Under the pieces are notes generated by a model, which was not told the DNA's origin, ran no database searches, and saw only the letters and a list, made by a program, of their open reading frames with translations. The translations under genes and the position numbers were made by a program. 64,000 bases of DNA from Congeria kusceri (taxonomy: Eukaryota; Mollusca; Bivalvia; Myida; Dreissenidae): NCBI GenBank assembly GCA_027627225.1, contig CM051034.1:19133480-19197479 (forward strand). The letters run 5' to 3'. Positions 24,993-35,934 of the stretch are shown piece after piece. Numbering within the stretch: position 1 is the first letter of the stretch; each line of letters starts with the position of its first letter.

Positions 24993-26560
24993 TAGAGAAT
25001 ATTAGGTTAGTGTCTTTGTGTTTTTGAATTTATCCGACGATTTAAAGAAAGGTTTACACGGCGAGGCTTGCCTTTTGGAGACGAGTCTGATAAATTCAAG
25101 TACACAAAGACACTAACCTAATATTGTATTTATCCTACCATATTTGTATTTATTTATTTTATGTTTAACAAACACACTATTAACGTTTAATTATTTGAAA
25201 CAATACTCAAAAACGCATTAAATTTACTGAATCTAACCTTGCGTAGTAATATGGAATATATTCATGATGTTTCCGCCACTCGAAATAGTCCGAAACAATT
25301 CAATGCGAAACGCAGTGTAACAAGATAAACTATCGCCATATGCTTCGTTTCAAATATGTTCACCATGCCAAATGCTACACACTACAGTAGATAAAAGAAG
25401 GTTTTATTCAAATGCAAGTCCGTGTTTCGACCAAACTGTTCAACAACAAAAGACCAAAATGGCTGGCAATTTTAACTTTCCAAAAGTGTATCTGCAGGAT
25501 TTATCTTCGTCGAGATGTTTATTATATACCATTTCTATTATCTTTCAAAATATACACACAACTCGTGTGACTCAATTATTCCAGAATGACACAGCATAAA
25601 ATTAAAAATGAAATACACCCTACTCACCCGATTTTTTCATTGATAAAAACGTCGTGTAGTCCAGTTTTACAGAGGTTCTAGCTTCCATAGTGAGTTGTTA
25701 ATCCGCACATGGCATGATCGATAAAGGTGCAAACATAATCCTTCTATTCCTTTTAAAACAGTTGGTGTAAGCGGGTAATTCTTTGTGGATAGACTTTCTT
25801 TGATCAACCAACAAAAAAACGGTGTATTCATCAAAGAAATAACCCTTTATGTAAATATCCTTTCAAAAGTAAACTAATCGAAGACTGCATCCAAATTACT
25901 AGATCTAAGACCTTATGATGGCAACTCTGTTCTCCACCCACAACAATCCAGCTCGAAATACACTCGACTTATAGAAAATTGAAATGGAATTAATCTCACC
26001 GGTTCCATTCGAGCCATATATTCCATGGATACACTGTTTGATATAAATCTTATTATCATAATCCATCCAAAAAACACAGAAACACTAAAGATTGTATTCT
26101 GATTGCTCTTTTTAAATTCCAACACTGTGTAAACTTAAAACTCAACTGAATGACGTAAAACATTTGATTTCGTCATTACGCGCGCACGCGAATTTTGGCG
26201 AGTTATTTTAAACAAAAACTACCTGTATTGTGTCGATTGCTAACTGTTATTGATTCTTTTTCCTCTACAAATTTGTTACTATTTAATTTATTGTAATGTA
26301 GTATTTATTGTAAGGTATATAATAAAATGTAATTATTGAATGTTTAGTGTCTTATTTCCACCAATAGATGAACTGTTAAATATCGCCCCATTTCGTAACC
26401 TTTAAAATTACTTGTTTATGACGTCACTCACATTCCTGGAAAAAGTAGTCCGTCAAAAGTATATACATGAGGTGTCAGATAGACCTTGCCTGTCGGATTG
26501 AGCAAAGAGTATCTGACAGGTAGAGTTTCCTTCTATAAAATCATTTAGTGGTAGGATAAA
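24993..26560. mobile_element. 1.57-kb hairpin-ended non-coding insertion
   Basis: Absent from the homologous site in unit A (gctgttata|atgactac, near 9695), so it is a clean insertion. Near the left end, 24999-25034 and 25089-25125 form a 36-bp inverted repeat around a 54-bp loop containing cgaggcttg. Near the right end tgtcagata and tatctgaca (26472-26514) form a smaller one. The right terminus gtaggataaa is the complement of tttatcctac at 25130. No transposase was seen and no clear target duplication. A related left end occurs at 35107-35262. Confidence 0.8.
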
Positions 26561-27129
26561 ATGACTACAAACACTAGGCCTACTTTACAACCACTATTTT
26601 ATTCGCACAATCGTACACTATAATGTCATTGTACATCAATATAATGAACACCATTATGTATAATGACTTTTCTTTTAAAAACAGTTCGTTTCAACATAAC
26701 ATTCCAATAATGTGTATAAAATGAAAATAAACATTTTACATTCCAACTGAGCACGCAATAAGATAATGTGTTTATTTTGATCATTATATATATTGCTTTG
26801 AGCATATATACATATTAAGCATCTTTCCCAAGAGACCAGGGACCCGTCTTATTAAACATCATAGGGCATATTTACAAATACGATACAATTTTCAAACAAG
26901 CATAAATGCTAAGGCCAAACAAAAAATAATTCCGTTTCTGGTCTCCTGCCCTACAAAATAAGGGTCGATTTTATTTTATTTTATTTTTTTTTATGATGGG
27001 AGAATGGTTTGTGTTGTACACGGTAACAGTGTTTTTCAGTCTTTATTATTTTTGGACCAAAAATATGTAGGGTCGGCAGCAAAAGTAAAGGGTCGGTCGG
27101 GAGACCAGAAACGGGCCTTTTTTTTTTTT

Positions 27130-27140
27130 GGGGGGGGGGG
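27130..27140. repeat. T/G homopolymer block
   Basis: A T run followed by a G run. It is the counterpart of the G run at 10258 in unit A and differs in length, so it is a slippage-prone site. Confidence 0.8.
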
Positions 27141-27299
27141 CCTTAGCACCAACATCTATGATTACTTCATTTCAGTAATTCTATTCATTTCCATGGTATC
27201 CATATTTCAGGAACAAACTGATACTAAATGTCTATTGTTTAAACTACACAATTCAGTCGTAACTTAAACTCGTTGTAAGATCTTTGATAAGACAGGGCC

Positions 27300-27566
27300 C
27301 TGGGCCGGTATTCACAAAGCTCCTAACGAAAGTCGTAACTTTAGGTGAACTTATTCGAAAATTTCTTATCAAAATTTATATGTGAAATCCAATGATATAT
27401 GTTTACCAATTAATAAAATATGAAAGATATAAACAATATTCACTAGTTTGGACTATTGTAACGTGTAATGACCTATACATGAAACAGCTACAGAATTAAG
27501 GAGAGTTATGCTTTTAAGAAAATTTTCTCAAGTTTTCCGTAAGGAGGTTTGTGAATACGGGCCCTG
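27300..27566. mobile_element. 267-bp MITE, unit B copy
   Basis: Same terminal inverted repeats and same length as the element at 10430-10696. It was present before the unit duplicated. Confidence 0.75.
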
Positions 27567-27582
27567 AGCTGATACTGACTTA

Positions 27583-27696
27583 TTGAGTATTAGCCTAAAC
27601 ACTCTGATGTGTTTGAGTACCACAGTTACACCCCATGCATTGAGTATTAGCCTAAACACTCTGATGTGTTTGAGTACCACAGTTACACCCCTTGCT
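27583..27696. repeat. 57-bp minisatellite, 2 copies
   Basis: Units at 27583 and 27640. It is the same repeat as at 10713, at half the copy number. Confidence 0.95.
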
Positions 27697-27977
27697 CAAT
27701 TGATTCTCTCTGCTGCTCTGAACGATCACCTTCGATATGTACTCCGTGCAAATGAACGTGAACATAACCGTCTGCAACAAACTCGGGATAATATCCAGGA
27801 AGTATCCAGAGGTTGCGCGCGCATACAGCATGTATCCCGGCTTCACGATAAGCAGCAGTATTGCGGAGTTGGCCAAGACGGCAACCAGAGCAGCGTTCAG
27901 TTTCACACAGTGACACTTTTTGGAAATTGAGACGCATTCTTTGTTGGAGAGAATAACTAGCTTCAGGAGTGATATTT
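27652..27977 (-). CDS. Last exon, membrane-protein gene copy B
   Basis: Acceptor (ttttgtttcag) at 27978, stop at 27652 inside the 57-bp repeat. It continues the frame of the exon at 28532 through a phase-1 intron. It has two hydrophobic segments (AALVAVLANSAILLLIV, FLDIIPSLLQTVMFTFIC) and a polar Cys-containing tail. It differs from copy A by a handful of substitutions and no frame damage. The function is unknown; see the partner exon. Confidence 0.7.
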
Positions 27978-28531
27978 CTGAAACAAAACAATAAACATGC
28001 AAGAACATGCGATTATGTGCTTCACTGTAGTTTAACGTGTTTATGCATTAAAGTTTGCTATTACTAGTATAAAGGAAGAGTTAATTACGGAAGTTACATA
28101 ATGAAGTATTGAGATTTCGATGTAACATTGATAGTGTTTGTGTTGTGACGCTAAATTGTATAGATTTCATACACTTCGTCTTATTCCAATGCTCACAATT
28201 TAAAATAATAGAGAAAAAAAAACGCTATATGCATCATCTTGAAGTATCCAAACTTAAAAATATTTAATTTAAATTGTATATTTGTTTAACTGATAGTACA
28301 TTTTGTTAATTATTGTCTGATTGCGCGTTATAAACCTTTAGTGGTGTTAAAAAGTTGTGTGTGTGTTTGTTTGTTTGGATTTTTCGCCTTATTTTACAGT
28401 ATTTCAGTATGAACTTAAATTTATGTAGCAGCATTTACTCTGCGATTATTAAATTATTTTTGAATTTAAACAATTTCAGGTATAATAAACAAATGAAACT
28501 TATATGAATGTTTCTTAATTGTTGCACGTAC
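27978..28531 (-). other. Intron between the two membrane-protein exons, copy B
   Basis: Canonical ends: donor AG/gtacgt, acceptor ttcag. AT-rich, nothing else seen. Confidence 0.7.
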
Positions 28532-29210
28532 CTCCCGTAAGCCGGAAGTTTCTAACTAGCGCCCACGTGACCACAACCACAATCGGAAGATAAACAAGCA
28601 GGTACTCGATCATCACGTTTGTAATCTCGCTGGAAACGTGTTTCTCGCAGATGGACCAGGATGCATCTCGGTGCCCGCTGGGATAATCGATGATGGACAG
28701 GAAGTTCCCTTGATTCACCTGAGGCTTTCCCTGCGCACCGGAACCATCACCAGTCAAGACCAAACCTGATATGATGGACCCAACAGACACAATCCAGACG
28801 AGCATAGCACCAACTTTTGTCTCTGCGGTTTGGAAAATTATATTATGTAAGATAAACATAAATACAAATGTGTTCGCTAACATAGCCGGAAGAGAGTAAT
28901 CCATGCATAAATGCGCCGGTGTTTGGTTCGGAAATGTATCTGTCTCCTCCGCAATCGATAACATGCGCACACAAACAAGCATGTGACAGAAGCCGGCAAA
29001 TGACAGCGCGAACAGAGTGCCGCCGTTAGAACAGCTATTCCGCAGGAAGTAGACGATATGCCCGAGACAAACTATGCCGGCGACCAGCGCCATGAAAATC
29101 AGTCCGCTTTGTATGAGCCGCAACACAAACATCACTTCAGTGACTCCGTCGGAATGCATCTGCGGCATTTCGTTCATGTTACCGACATGGAAAGACACCC
29201 AGAGCTCTTC
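28532..29210 (-). CDS. Multipass membrane-protein exon, copy B, intact
   Basis: This 679-bp exon is 226 codons plus one base, opening in phase 0 after acceptor ttgttttcag and closing at donor GGAG|GTACGT. Five membrane-spanning stretches are evident: FVLRLIQSGLIFMALVAGIV, GTLFALSFAGFCHMLVCV, LANTFVFMFILHNIIF, VWIVSVGSIISGLVL, and EYLLVYLPIVVVVTWALV. With the next exon this gives about 333 residues and seven hydrophobic segments. The acidic EYLL helix and the LQT helix of the last exon are loosely reminiscent of otopetrins, a low-confidence idea. An unrelated orphan multipass protein or receptor is equally possible. N-terminal exons are not visible between here and the right end of the array. 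Confidence 0.75.
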
Positions 29211-29340
29211 CTGAAAACAATTAAAAGGACATGTGATTATATAACACAATGACACTTTGACATACGGACTGACGGAAGGACGGACTGAACGACCGACCGA
29301 CGATCGGTTGGGGTTCTTAGGCGAGTTGGCGTTCAGTCCG

Positions 29341-29481
29341 ACAGACGAATGGATAGCATGCTTGGAAGTACGGGGGAACCATATTCTAAGCAACTACTTT
29401 TGCGGAGCGGGAATACAGACAGTAGTTGCTTAGAATATGGCTCCCCTGTACTTCTAAGCATGCTATTCTTTCGTCTGTCCG
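29341..29481. repeat. Long hairpin, unit B copy
   Basis: Counterpart of 12579-12730. Inner arms start atagcatgcttgg at 29353 and end agcatgctat at 29465. It lies in the presumed intron upstream of the exon at 28532. Confidence 0.9.
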
Positions 29482-30224
29482 TCTGTACGCCCATGTACGA
29501 ACTATTTAAGGTTTAATAATTAAGGAAGCACCCGCCCCCAAAAACAAAAACAAAAAAACTATCGATAATATGTCATCGCTAGATTTATCTGCGCGTGAAC
29601 ATATATCTTTACAAGGTGTTCAAATAGTCAACCACGAAATCAATACACCACTGTAGGCCGATGCCCTGTTGATTTTAAGTATGTGGATATACAATACCCC
29701 GTCTTTGTGTAGCTTACAATGTGTTTAATCTTTTGGTGATATACAAACATTGGCTGTTACCACCACTTGGATATTCACTACTGATCCCTCAATAGTATGT
29801 GATCATTATGAGAATTTATCACATAAGAGACCCAGTTTTGATAGTACATAAAGTACCTTGTCTACTACCCGGTGTTATTTACAACTTACAAATCAACCAC
29901 ACTCCGGCAATTCAAAATCATCAAGATAAAATAAACCATGTTAAGTGTTTTCGTGTTCTATTGCTGAACTTATAAGGAAATGCAACGTATATATTCTCTC
30001 GATTTAGAATAAAAAGTATAGTTCGGAATGCTTACTTAAGTTCGATTCCATCCTATGATTACATGATAATTTTTTGTTAAGCTAAATTGTTCTGCAATTT
30101 TTTTGTAAATGTTCATGTTTGCGAAGTAACTTCATGTACTATCAACTGATTAACATTTGAGAATTATGATTTAACACTTATTAAAGAAACTTTTGGACTA
30201 AATTGTGATTAACCAACAATCTAG
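29482..30224. other. Unit B distal non-coding end
   Basis: Duplicate of 12731-13472. No coding signal seen. Confidence 0.5.
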
Positions 30225-30492
30225 CTATAAAAAATCTGAAATATGTTTTCACGTGGTTTCAATTAAAATACATTGACCATAATTAGAATAAACCTATAAA
30301 TTAGCAACATTAAGATTTTGACAAAAGCTACATGTTATTGCATCATAACACCGACGTCCACGTTTAAACACTAGGTATTCCTCGAAAATGTGTAACCTTG
30401 CGTTTGCATTTATACATATAATTTCAAGCAACCATTAAAAAAAATACATACATAGAGATCTAAGTATAAATCTCAAATATCAAAGCATTAAC

Positions 30493-31946
30493 AAGACAAG
30501 ACAAGACAAGAGTTTTATTCAAGGTTAGTACAAAGTACATGATCTAGAAAAAACGAACACATATACATTCTATACGCAGTCAATGCATTCGGAATTTGTT
30601 CTAAAAATTGTGAAATATATGCAAATTCAAAACGAAACGAATTAATTGCAGTATAACATAACATAAGTTGCAAACGTATGGAGAGTGATGTACATGTATA
30701 TTATACATGAATAGATTGTCTAATTTCTAAGGCATATTTAATATATTTGGCAACACTTTTAACAACATCAGAGTTAACTGATCCCATTAATGAATTGAAC
30801 TTATACACAGATGGTCTATCGTAAAAACGTTTATCAAGAAATCGTCGCCTTACTGTTGAGTAATATGGACAAATGCATATAAAATGGTACACATCTTCTA
30901 AATCACGCCTTCCACAGTAGAGGCAGTGCCTTTCATTTCTTGGTATATTATTTGAGCCATAGCGGCCTGTATGAATTCTTAACGAATGAGCACAAATTCT
31001 AAAATGTGTAAAAAAAATTCTGAGACTAGCAGGCAATATATCAAGATAACATTCGTACACAAAATTATTTTTGTAATAAACGTAATCCAACAGAACTGAA
31101 CTACGTTGTAATGAACCATGCCATTCTTGGATAAAGTTGTCAATTACACGCTGTTTGAAAATTAATGGAAAAGAACCATGGATACTTTCGGGATACAAAA
31201 ATACATCCGAAAAACCAAAATCATCTAAAAGTTTCTTCACAGAGGACACTCAGTTCGAGTGGCCTAATTTAGTCTAAACCTCTACGATACAATGATGAAA
31301 TAATAACATTATCACTTTGCAATACCTTACACCAGTAAGAAATGATGCGTGTATATCTTGATATATATAAGGGATAACGTCCAAGTTCGCCGTATACACC
31401 AATGGATGATGTAGACTTTCTTACATTCAAAATAGATTTGCAAAATTTTAAATGTACCCGTTCAATATCTTTAGACTTCGTCAAACCCCAAACTTCTGAT
31501 GCATAATTAAGTGTTGATCCTACCAAAGCATCAAATAATTCACAGTAACTTTTTGGAGTAAGTGGGACCTTCTTAAAATTGAATAATAAAGTATTTAGAG
31601 CTTTCAGAGATTTACCAATGATGAACTCATTATTTGCAGAGAAATTGCCATTATATATAAAAACACAACTAAGATAATTAAAATTATCTACTATTTGTAT
31701 TGGTTCATTTTTATAGAACCACTGTTCATCATCTTTTAAAGCACCACGTTTTCTGAACACCATAATTTTAGTTTTGGAACTATTAACTTCTAAACTCCAG
31801 GTATTACAATAATCCGCTAATTTATCCATGTGAGTCTGTAATTCTTCGGGGGACTTACCCAAAATTACCATATCGTCTGCGAACAATAATACTAGTAAAA
31901 CAATATCATACAATTCAATTCCAGCACTTACATTACTTTGTAAAAA
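30493..31946 (-). mobile_element. LINE-5 of window: 5'-truncated non-LTR retrotransposon, minus strand
   Basis: Its (CTTGT)n tail reads as acaagacaagacaag at 30493. It is flanked by cattaac (30486-30492 and 31947-31953). The empty site is present three times in unit B (for example near 13742). It is the only element of this family inserted in the opposite direction. Confidence 0.93.
30701..31946 (-). pseudogene. LINE reverse transcriptase C-terminal half, minus strand
   Basis: The preserved part starts just before the catalytic box (VLLVLLFADDMVILGK near 31870). It continues through the thumb (WSLEVNSSKTKIMVF, LGRYPLYISRY) to the Cys/His knuckle (CLYCG...YHFICICP near 30880) and ends at 30701. 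One frameshift at about 31255-31268 separates two open pieces. Fingers and motif A are absent because of 5' truncation. Confidence 0.9.
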
Positions 31947-33105
31947 CATTAACGTACCTTGCTTGCTTTTTCCGCCATTCTGTGCTTGTTTATATCTCCA
32001 TATGTTCTGTCTTCAACAGCTGTTTTACTATATTATAGTTTGTGGAACGTTTGTTAAACTATTGGTTTTTGATTCATGCGACACGCTGTGTTATTTATAG
32101 ATTACAAACAAGTATGAAAAAGATTACCCATACTTGTACCCACCCTACATTAACACGTAATATGTTGATCAAACAAAAGGATTAACATAAACTTGCCCGA
32201 AGTCAAAGTGTAAGATTCTTTGCAATGCATGAATTTCATAGTTTATTTAAGCTTCATCAGTACAACGTATTTACATACATATCAAATAAGGATATCAATA
32301 CAATGTATTGCCACTCAAATTGAGTTTATGGAGACTTGTATTCAATAAAGAGTTTAAAATTCTTATACTTTAAAAACACTTAAAAAGATATTAAAACAGT
32401 GAAAATATTCCCAACCTTTTCTTTGATACTTCACGTTACTTATTTTAGGTTTATAGTAACCATGTAAATTATTAAATTTCGGAAAGTTTCATGGTATAGT
32501 GCTCTCTGTAATGCAACACTGACTAGCTAGAATTTAACATTAAATATTTAAATATGCGACGTTGTATTGATACCAACTGATCGGTACTCTAACCGTAACG
32601 GTATTGCCCCGGGCTGCATTGAGTTTAGTTCACTAACGGAATATTTAAAATTTAATTGTCACATTCTGACATAATATTTTAGTTGAAATCAATCAATTTC
32701 CGCTCTCAAATTTCTATGATGCAAATTAAAAACCCAAACTTGTACAAACTTGACAATAACACATAATGACAAATATTAGTCTATTCATAAAAACACAGTG
32801 GTATTTTTCACAAGTTCCATGCTTTTCATTAATAACTGTACCAATAATATCAATTGTCATAAACTGGACAAGTCATGTGGAGGGTGGTCTATGAAACGAG
32901 CTGTACAGTATTTGAAGTTTGAAATATATACTGAATTTTAACTTGATACTCGCTGATTCTTACAAAGACAAATAACAAACTTATCGTTGTTAAACTACCC
33001 AATAAACAACGCAAAAACTAGTCCCGATTCTAAGCGCAGCATAGTTAAATGCAGTTCTCATTACATTTGCAAGAATATTTGTTAGATCATATTATGATCA
33101 AAATA

Positions 33106-33265
33106 ATTTTCGCATTATCGTTGTTGATCGGCCAATAAACAACTCTTTGTCGTTCTGAAGCTTAGATATTAAACCACGAGGGCTAACGCCCTCGTGGTTT
33201 AATTCATACGCCTCAGAACTCCAAATCGTTGTTTATTGGTCGATAAACAACGATAATGCGAAAAT
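33106..33265. repeat. 160-bp palindrome, unit C copy
   Basis: Third copy. The inner stem ccacgaggg / ccctcgtgg is perfect as in unit B. One outer mismatch (tgttgatcgg) is seen. Confidence 0.92.
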
Positions 33266-33908
33266 CATTTCTTAATTTAACAATTTACAAACCAAAAATC
33301 TCTTGGTAAGTTCTGATCACAAATAAGTAAATTCGCACTGAATAACCATGTTGTTTTGTTTATAATTACCTGTTTTCTCAATTTAGTGTTCAATTCTTGA
33401 CACTAGTATAAGTTTATTAGACGGCTCTCGAAATTCAAAACACTTCACTGACCACAATGACATGATTTTTCCATGCAAAAATCATGCATGAGAACTACAT
33501 TTTTTACGGGCAATAAGGACATGTCTTCAATAAGTTAATTTCAACGATTAAAAATAAACATGCTTGCAGTCAAACTGTCAGATTCTTTGAAATGCGAATA
33601 TTGCTCGCTGTAATGAAACACTGACAGGCTAGAATGTAACTTTAAATATTTAAATATGCGACGTTGTCTTGTGACCAACTGATCGATACACTAACCGTTA
33701 TAGTATTGCCTCTGGCTGCATTGAGTTTAGTTGACTAACGGAATATTTTTAATTTAATTGTCACATTTTGACATGATATTTTTAATTGAGATTAATTTAT
33801 TTAAATTTATTTTCCGCTCTCAAAACTATGATGCAATTAACTTTATTTTATTATCATAATTTGTCACGCGAGTACTTGTCACTGAAATCAAACCATTCTT
33901 ATTGAAAT

Positions 33909-33944
<36 letters not shown>
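33909..33944. repeat. (AAC)n microsatellite
   Basis: Twelve tandem AAC units at the end of unit C homology. Confidence 0.97.
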
Positions 33945-33946
<2 letters not shown>

Positions 33947-34227
33947 ATTTCAGCGATACAACTTACAAAAAGCTCGTAGCATGCAGTCAATAAATGCATA
34001 AAATAAATGTCAAATACAACAACAACAAAGCAATTTGTATTATCTGCATGCAAACTGCAAAATATAAGAAAACTTAAAAAAAATAGGTTCGGTCCGCCTC
34101 TTTGACTATGGCATATTGTATACAGTTATTTACTTGTTAACATCTTATTCCTGTAAAAACAGGATAACCCAAGTTGGGCTGGCAGTATCCGTATAACAAC
34201 ATTAACAACTCCTGCAACAACAGCATT

Positions 34228-34280
34228 AATGATAATAATAATAATAATAATAATAATAATAGTAATAATAATAATAATAT
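34228..34280. repeat. (AAT)n microsatellite
   Basis: About 17 AAT/GTAAT units followed by an A run. Slightly interrupted at 34262. Confidence 0.97.
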
Positions 34281-35106
34281 AAAAAAAAAATTCCCGCGCC
34301 GCGAAAGTGTCATCGATGATCAGTGTTCATTTTCTAAAATAGTATATGTATTTATAAAATACCTAAAGAAATAAAGCTTCGTATTTAAAATTTTTTTAAT
34401 GCATGTATTAATCCCCTTTATATGAACTTCATTTTTGCAAATGTATTGTCGACCTACCGTCGATACGTCCATTTAAAGCATTGTTCGTCACCAGCTTTGA
34501 AAATATTTTCATAGAAAAAGGGATATGTATTTTTGTTTGGTGATTGCGTTGTTTCTAGTAGTGAATAGCTTTAAATTAACACTTTTTGAACCCCAGTGCG
34601 TTACATTCGTCGTTGTATTGATGCCATTGTATATGTCTACCAACCCCAAAACGGAAGTCATACCTCAGGGTTACAGGCTGTCAAAGTTAGAAAATAAGCA
34701 CATATGGTTGAGTGCAGGATGCTTAGAATTTGTAAAATACAGTTTAAATGATATGTTTTGGTATAATTTCAAAGGTATATATGTAAGCAATAAGAAAAAA
34801 AAGCCTCTTTTTTGCACTACTTTGTCTAGTGGTTCCCAGCTTCATAACTGTTGGCCCATGTATTAATGCGCAAAATGGCAGCCTCCATGCCTGTCAAAAT
34901 CGATGTGTATTTTCTAAGGTAAATAGTTTGAGTTACAACGCATATAATTTTTTGACATACTGTTTTTCAAAAGGTTATGACCTTATCTTTCCAACAATGT
35001 ATGGTGATATATTGGAAAGTAGCTTGGCCATGGTGAAAATTGAGATCAAACAATGAATATTTTATATGTAACAAAGAAGGAATTTATTTGCGCATGCGTA
35101 ACCTGT
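34281..35106. other. Non-repetitive stretch with an unrecognised 113-codon frame
   Basis: The frame 34525-34866 (plus) starts with a hydrophobic run (FCLVIALFLVVNSF) that could mimic a signal peptide. It has no motif, no recognisable splice context and ordinary base composition, so I do not call it a gene. Confidence 0.3.
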
Positions 35107-35262
35107 ATAAAGAGAATACTAGGTTAGTGTTGAATATAGAGAAGTTTATCTTGCGAGGCTTAGAAAACCAGAAGCGCGAGCCATGAGCTTCGGATTTTCG
35201 AGCCTAGCTAGTAAACATTCTCTATATTCAACTCTAATCTTAGTATTACATTTATCCCATCA
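35107..35262. mobile_element. Related hairpin end of the 24993-type element
   Basis: It starts ataaagagaatactaggtta, close to tagagaatattaggtta at 24993. An inverted arm (tctctatattcaactctaat near 35219) and a terminal tttatccc follow, with an intervening loop that also contains gcgaggct. The right extent of the element is unclear; aagtagtcc motifs shared with the other copy recur at 35380 and 35785. Confidence 0.6.
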
Positions 35263-35934
35263 TATCTTCTTCCAAAATATATAACAACAACTGTATAACA
35301 AATTGTGGAATTCATAAACTAGTAGTACAACTATCCGTTCTAGTATTTAAAGCAAAGTTTCCGGATTTTGTTGAAAAAAGTAGTCCAAAGATTTTAGAAA
35401 GAAAATAAACGAAACTATAGCTGTTAAAATGTTTATTTGTATATGCTTATTTTATTTCAACGAAATATATTCCAGAAATACTGTTATTAATAAAAAAAAT
35501 AACCTTCAAAGTCAACAAGGACACAACTGTGTAATGATCTATAAAATCTATGATCTATCAATAAATCAATACACATTAAATGACCATAACCTTCCTGGTC
35601 GTTTTCAAAACAATCCGAAGCACATGTGTAACTGCAATTTAATTTTATTGTTTTGGTTAGTTTGGAAAATATGTTTGTGTATTTTAAATGAAATGTGTGT
35701 AAATTATCTTCCAATGACTGACCAGAAAACGCGATTGGTAAAAGTAAACAACGACGACCGTATCGTGTTACGGAATCGAACAAGTAGTCCGTGCACGCGA
35801 CAGGTATATTCCACTGTGTGGAATGCTGCTAAGTTTATCCCATGGGTGTTATTTCGTCAATGCCGAAGTGAAGATGGGACCGAAGTCATTTTGTAGTTTT
35901 TCTGCGTCTTGCTAAAGCTAAGTGAGAATATCAT

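Larger units (their letters stand above)
13473..30224. repeat. Unit B of the ~8-kb tandem segmental duplication
   Basis: Same order of content as unit A. Its greater length is explained by two LINEs, a 426-bp triplication and a 1.57-kb insertion; subtracting these leaves about 8 kb. The membrane-protein exons are open in this copy. Confidence 0.9.
30225..33860. repeat. Unit C (truncated) of the segmental duplication
   Basis: Matches units A and B from their first base through the palindrome, then homology stops near 33860 at an AAC microsatellite. The membrane-protein exons, MITE and minisatellite are not reached. Confidence 0.88.

Noticed and set aside
24993..26560. Helitron
   Set aside because: Lacks TC start and CTRR end and is not inserted between A and T as required.
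34525..34866. 113-codon frame with hydrophobic N terminus
   Set aside because: No recognisable family, splice sites or composition shift; frames of this length are expected by chance here.
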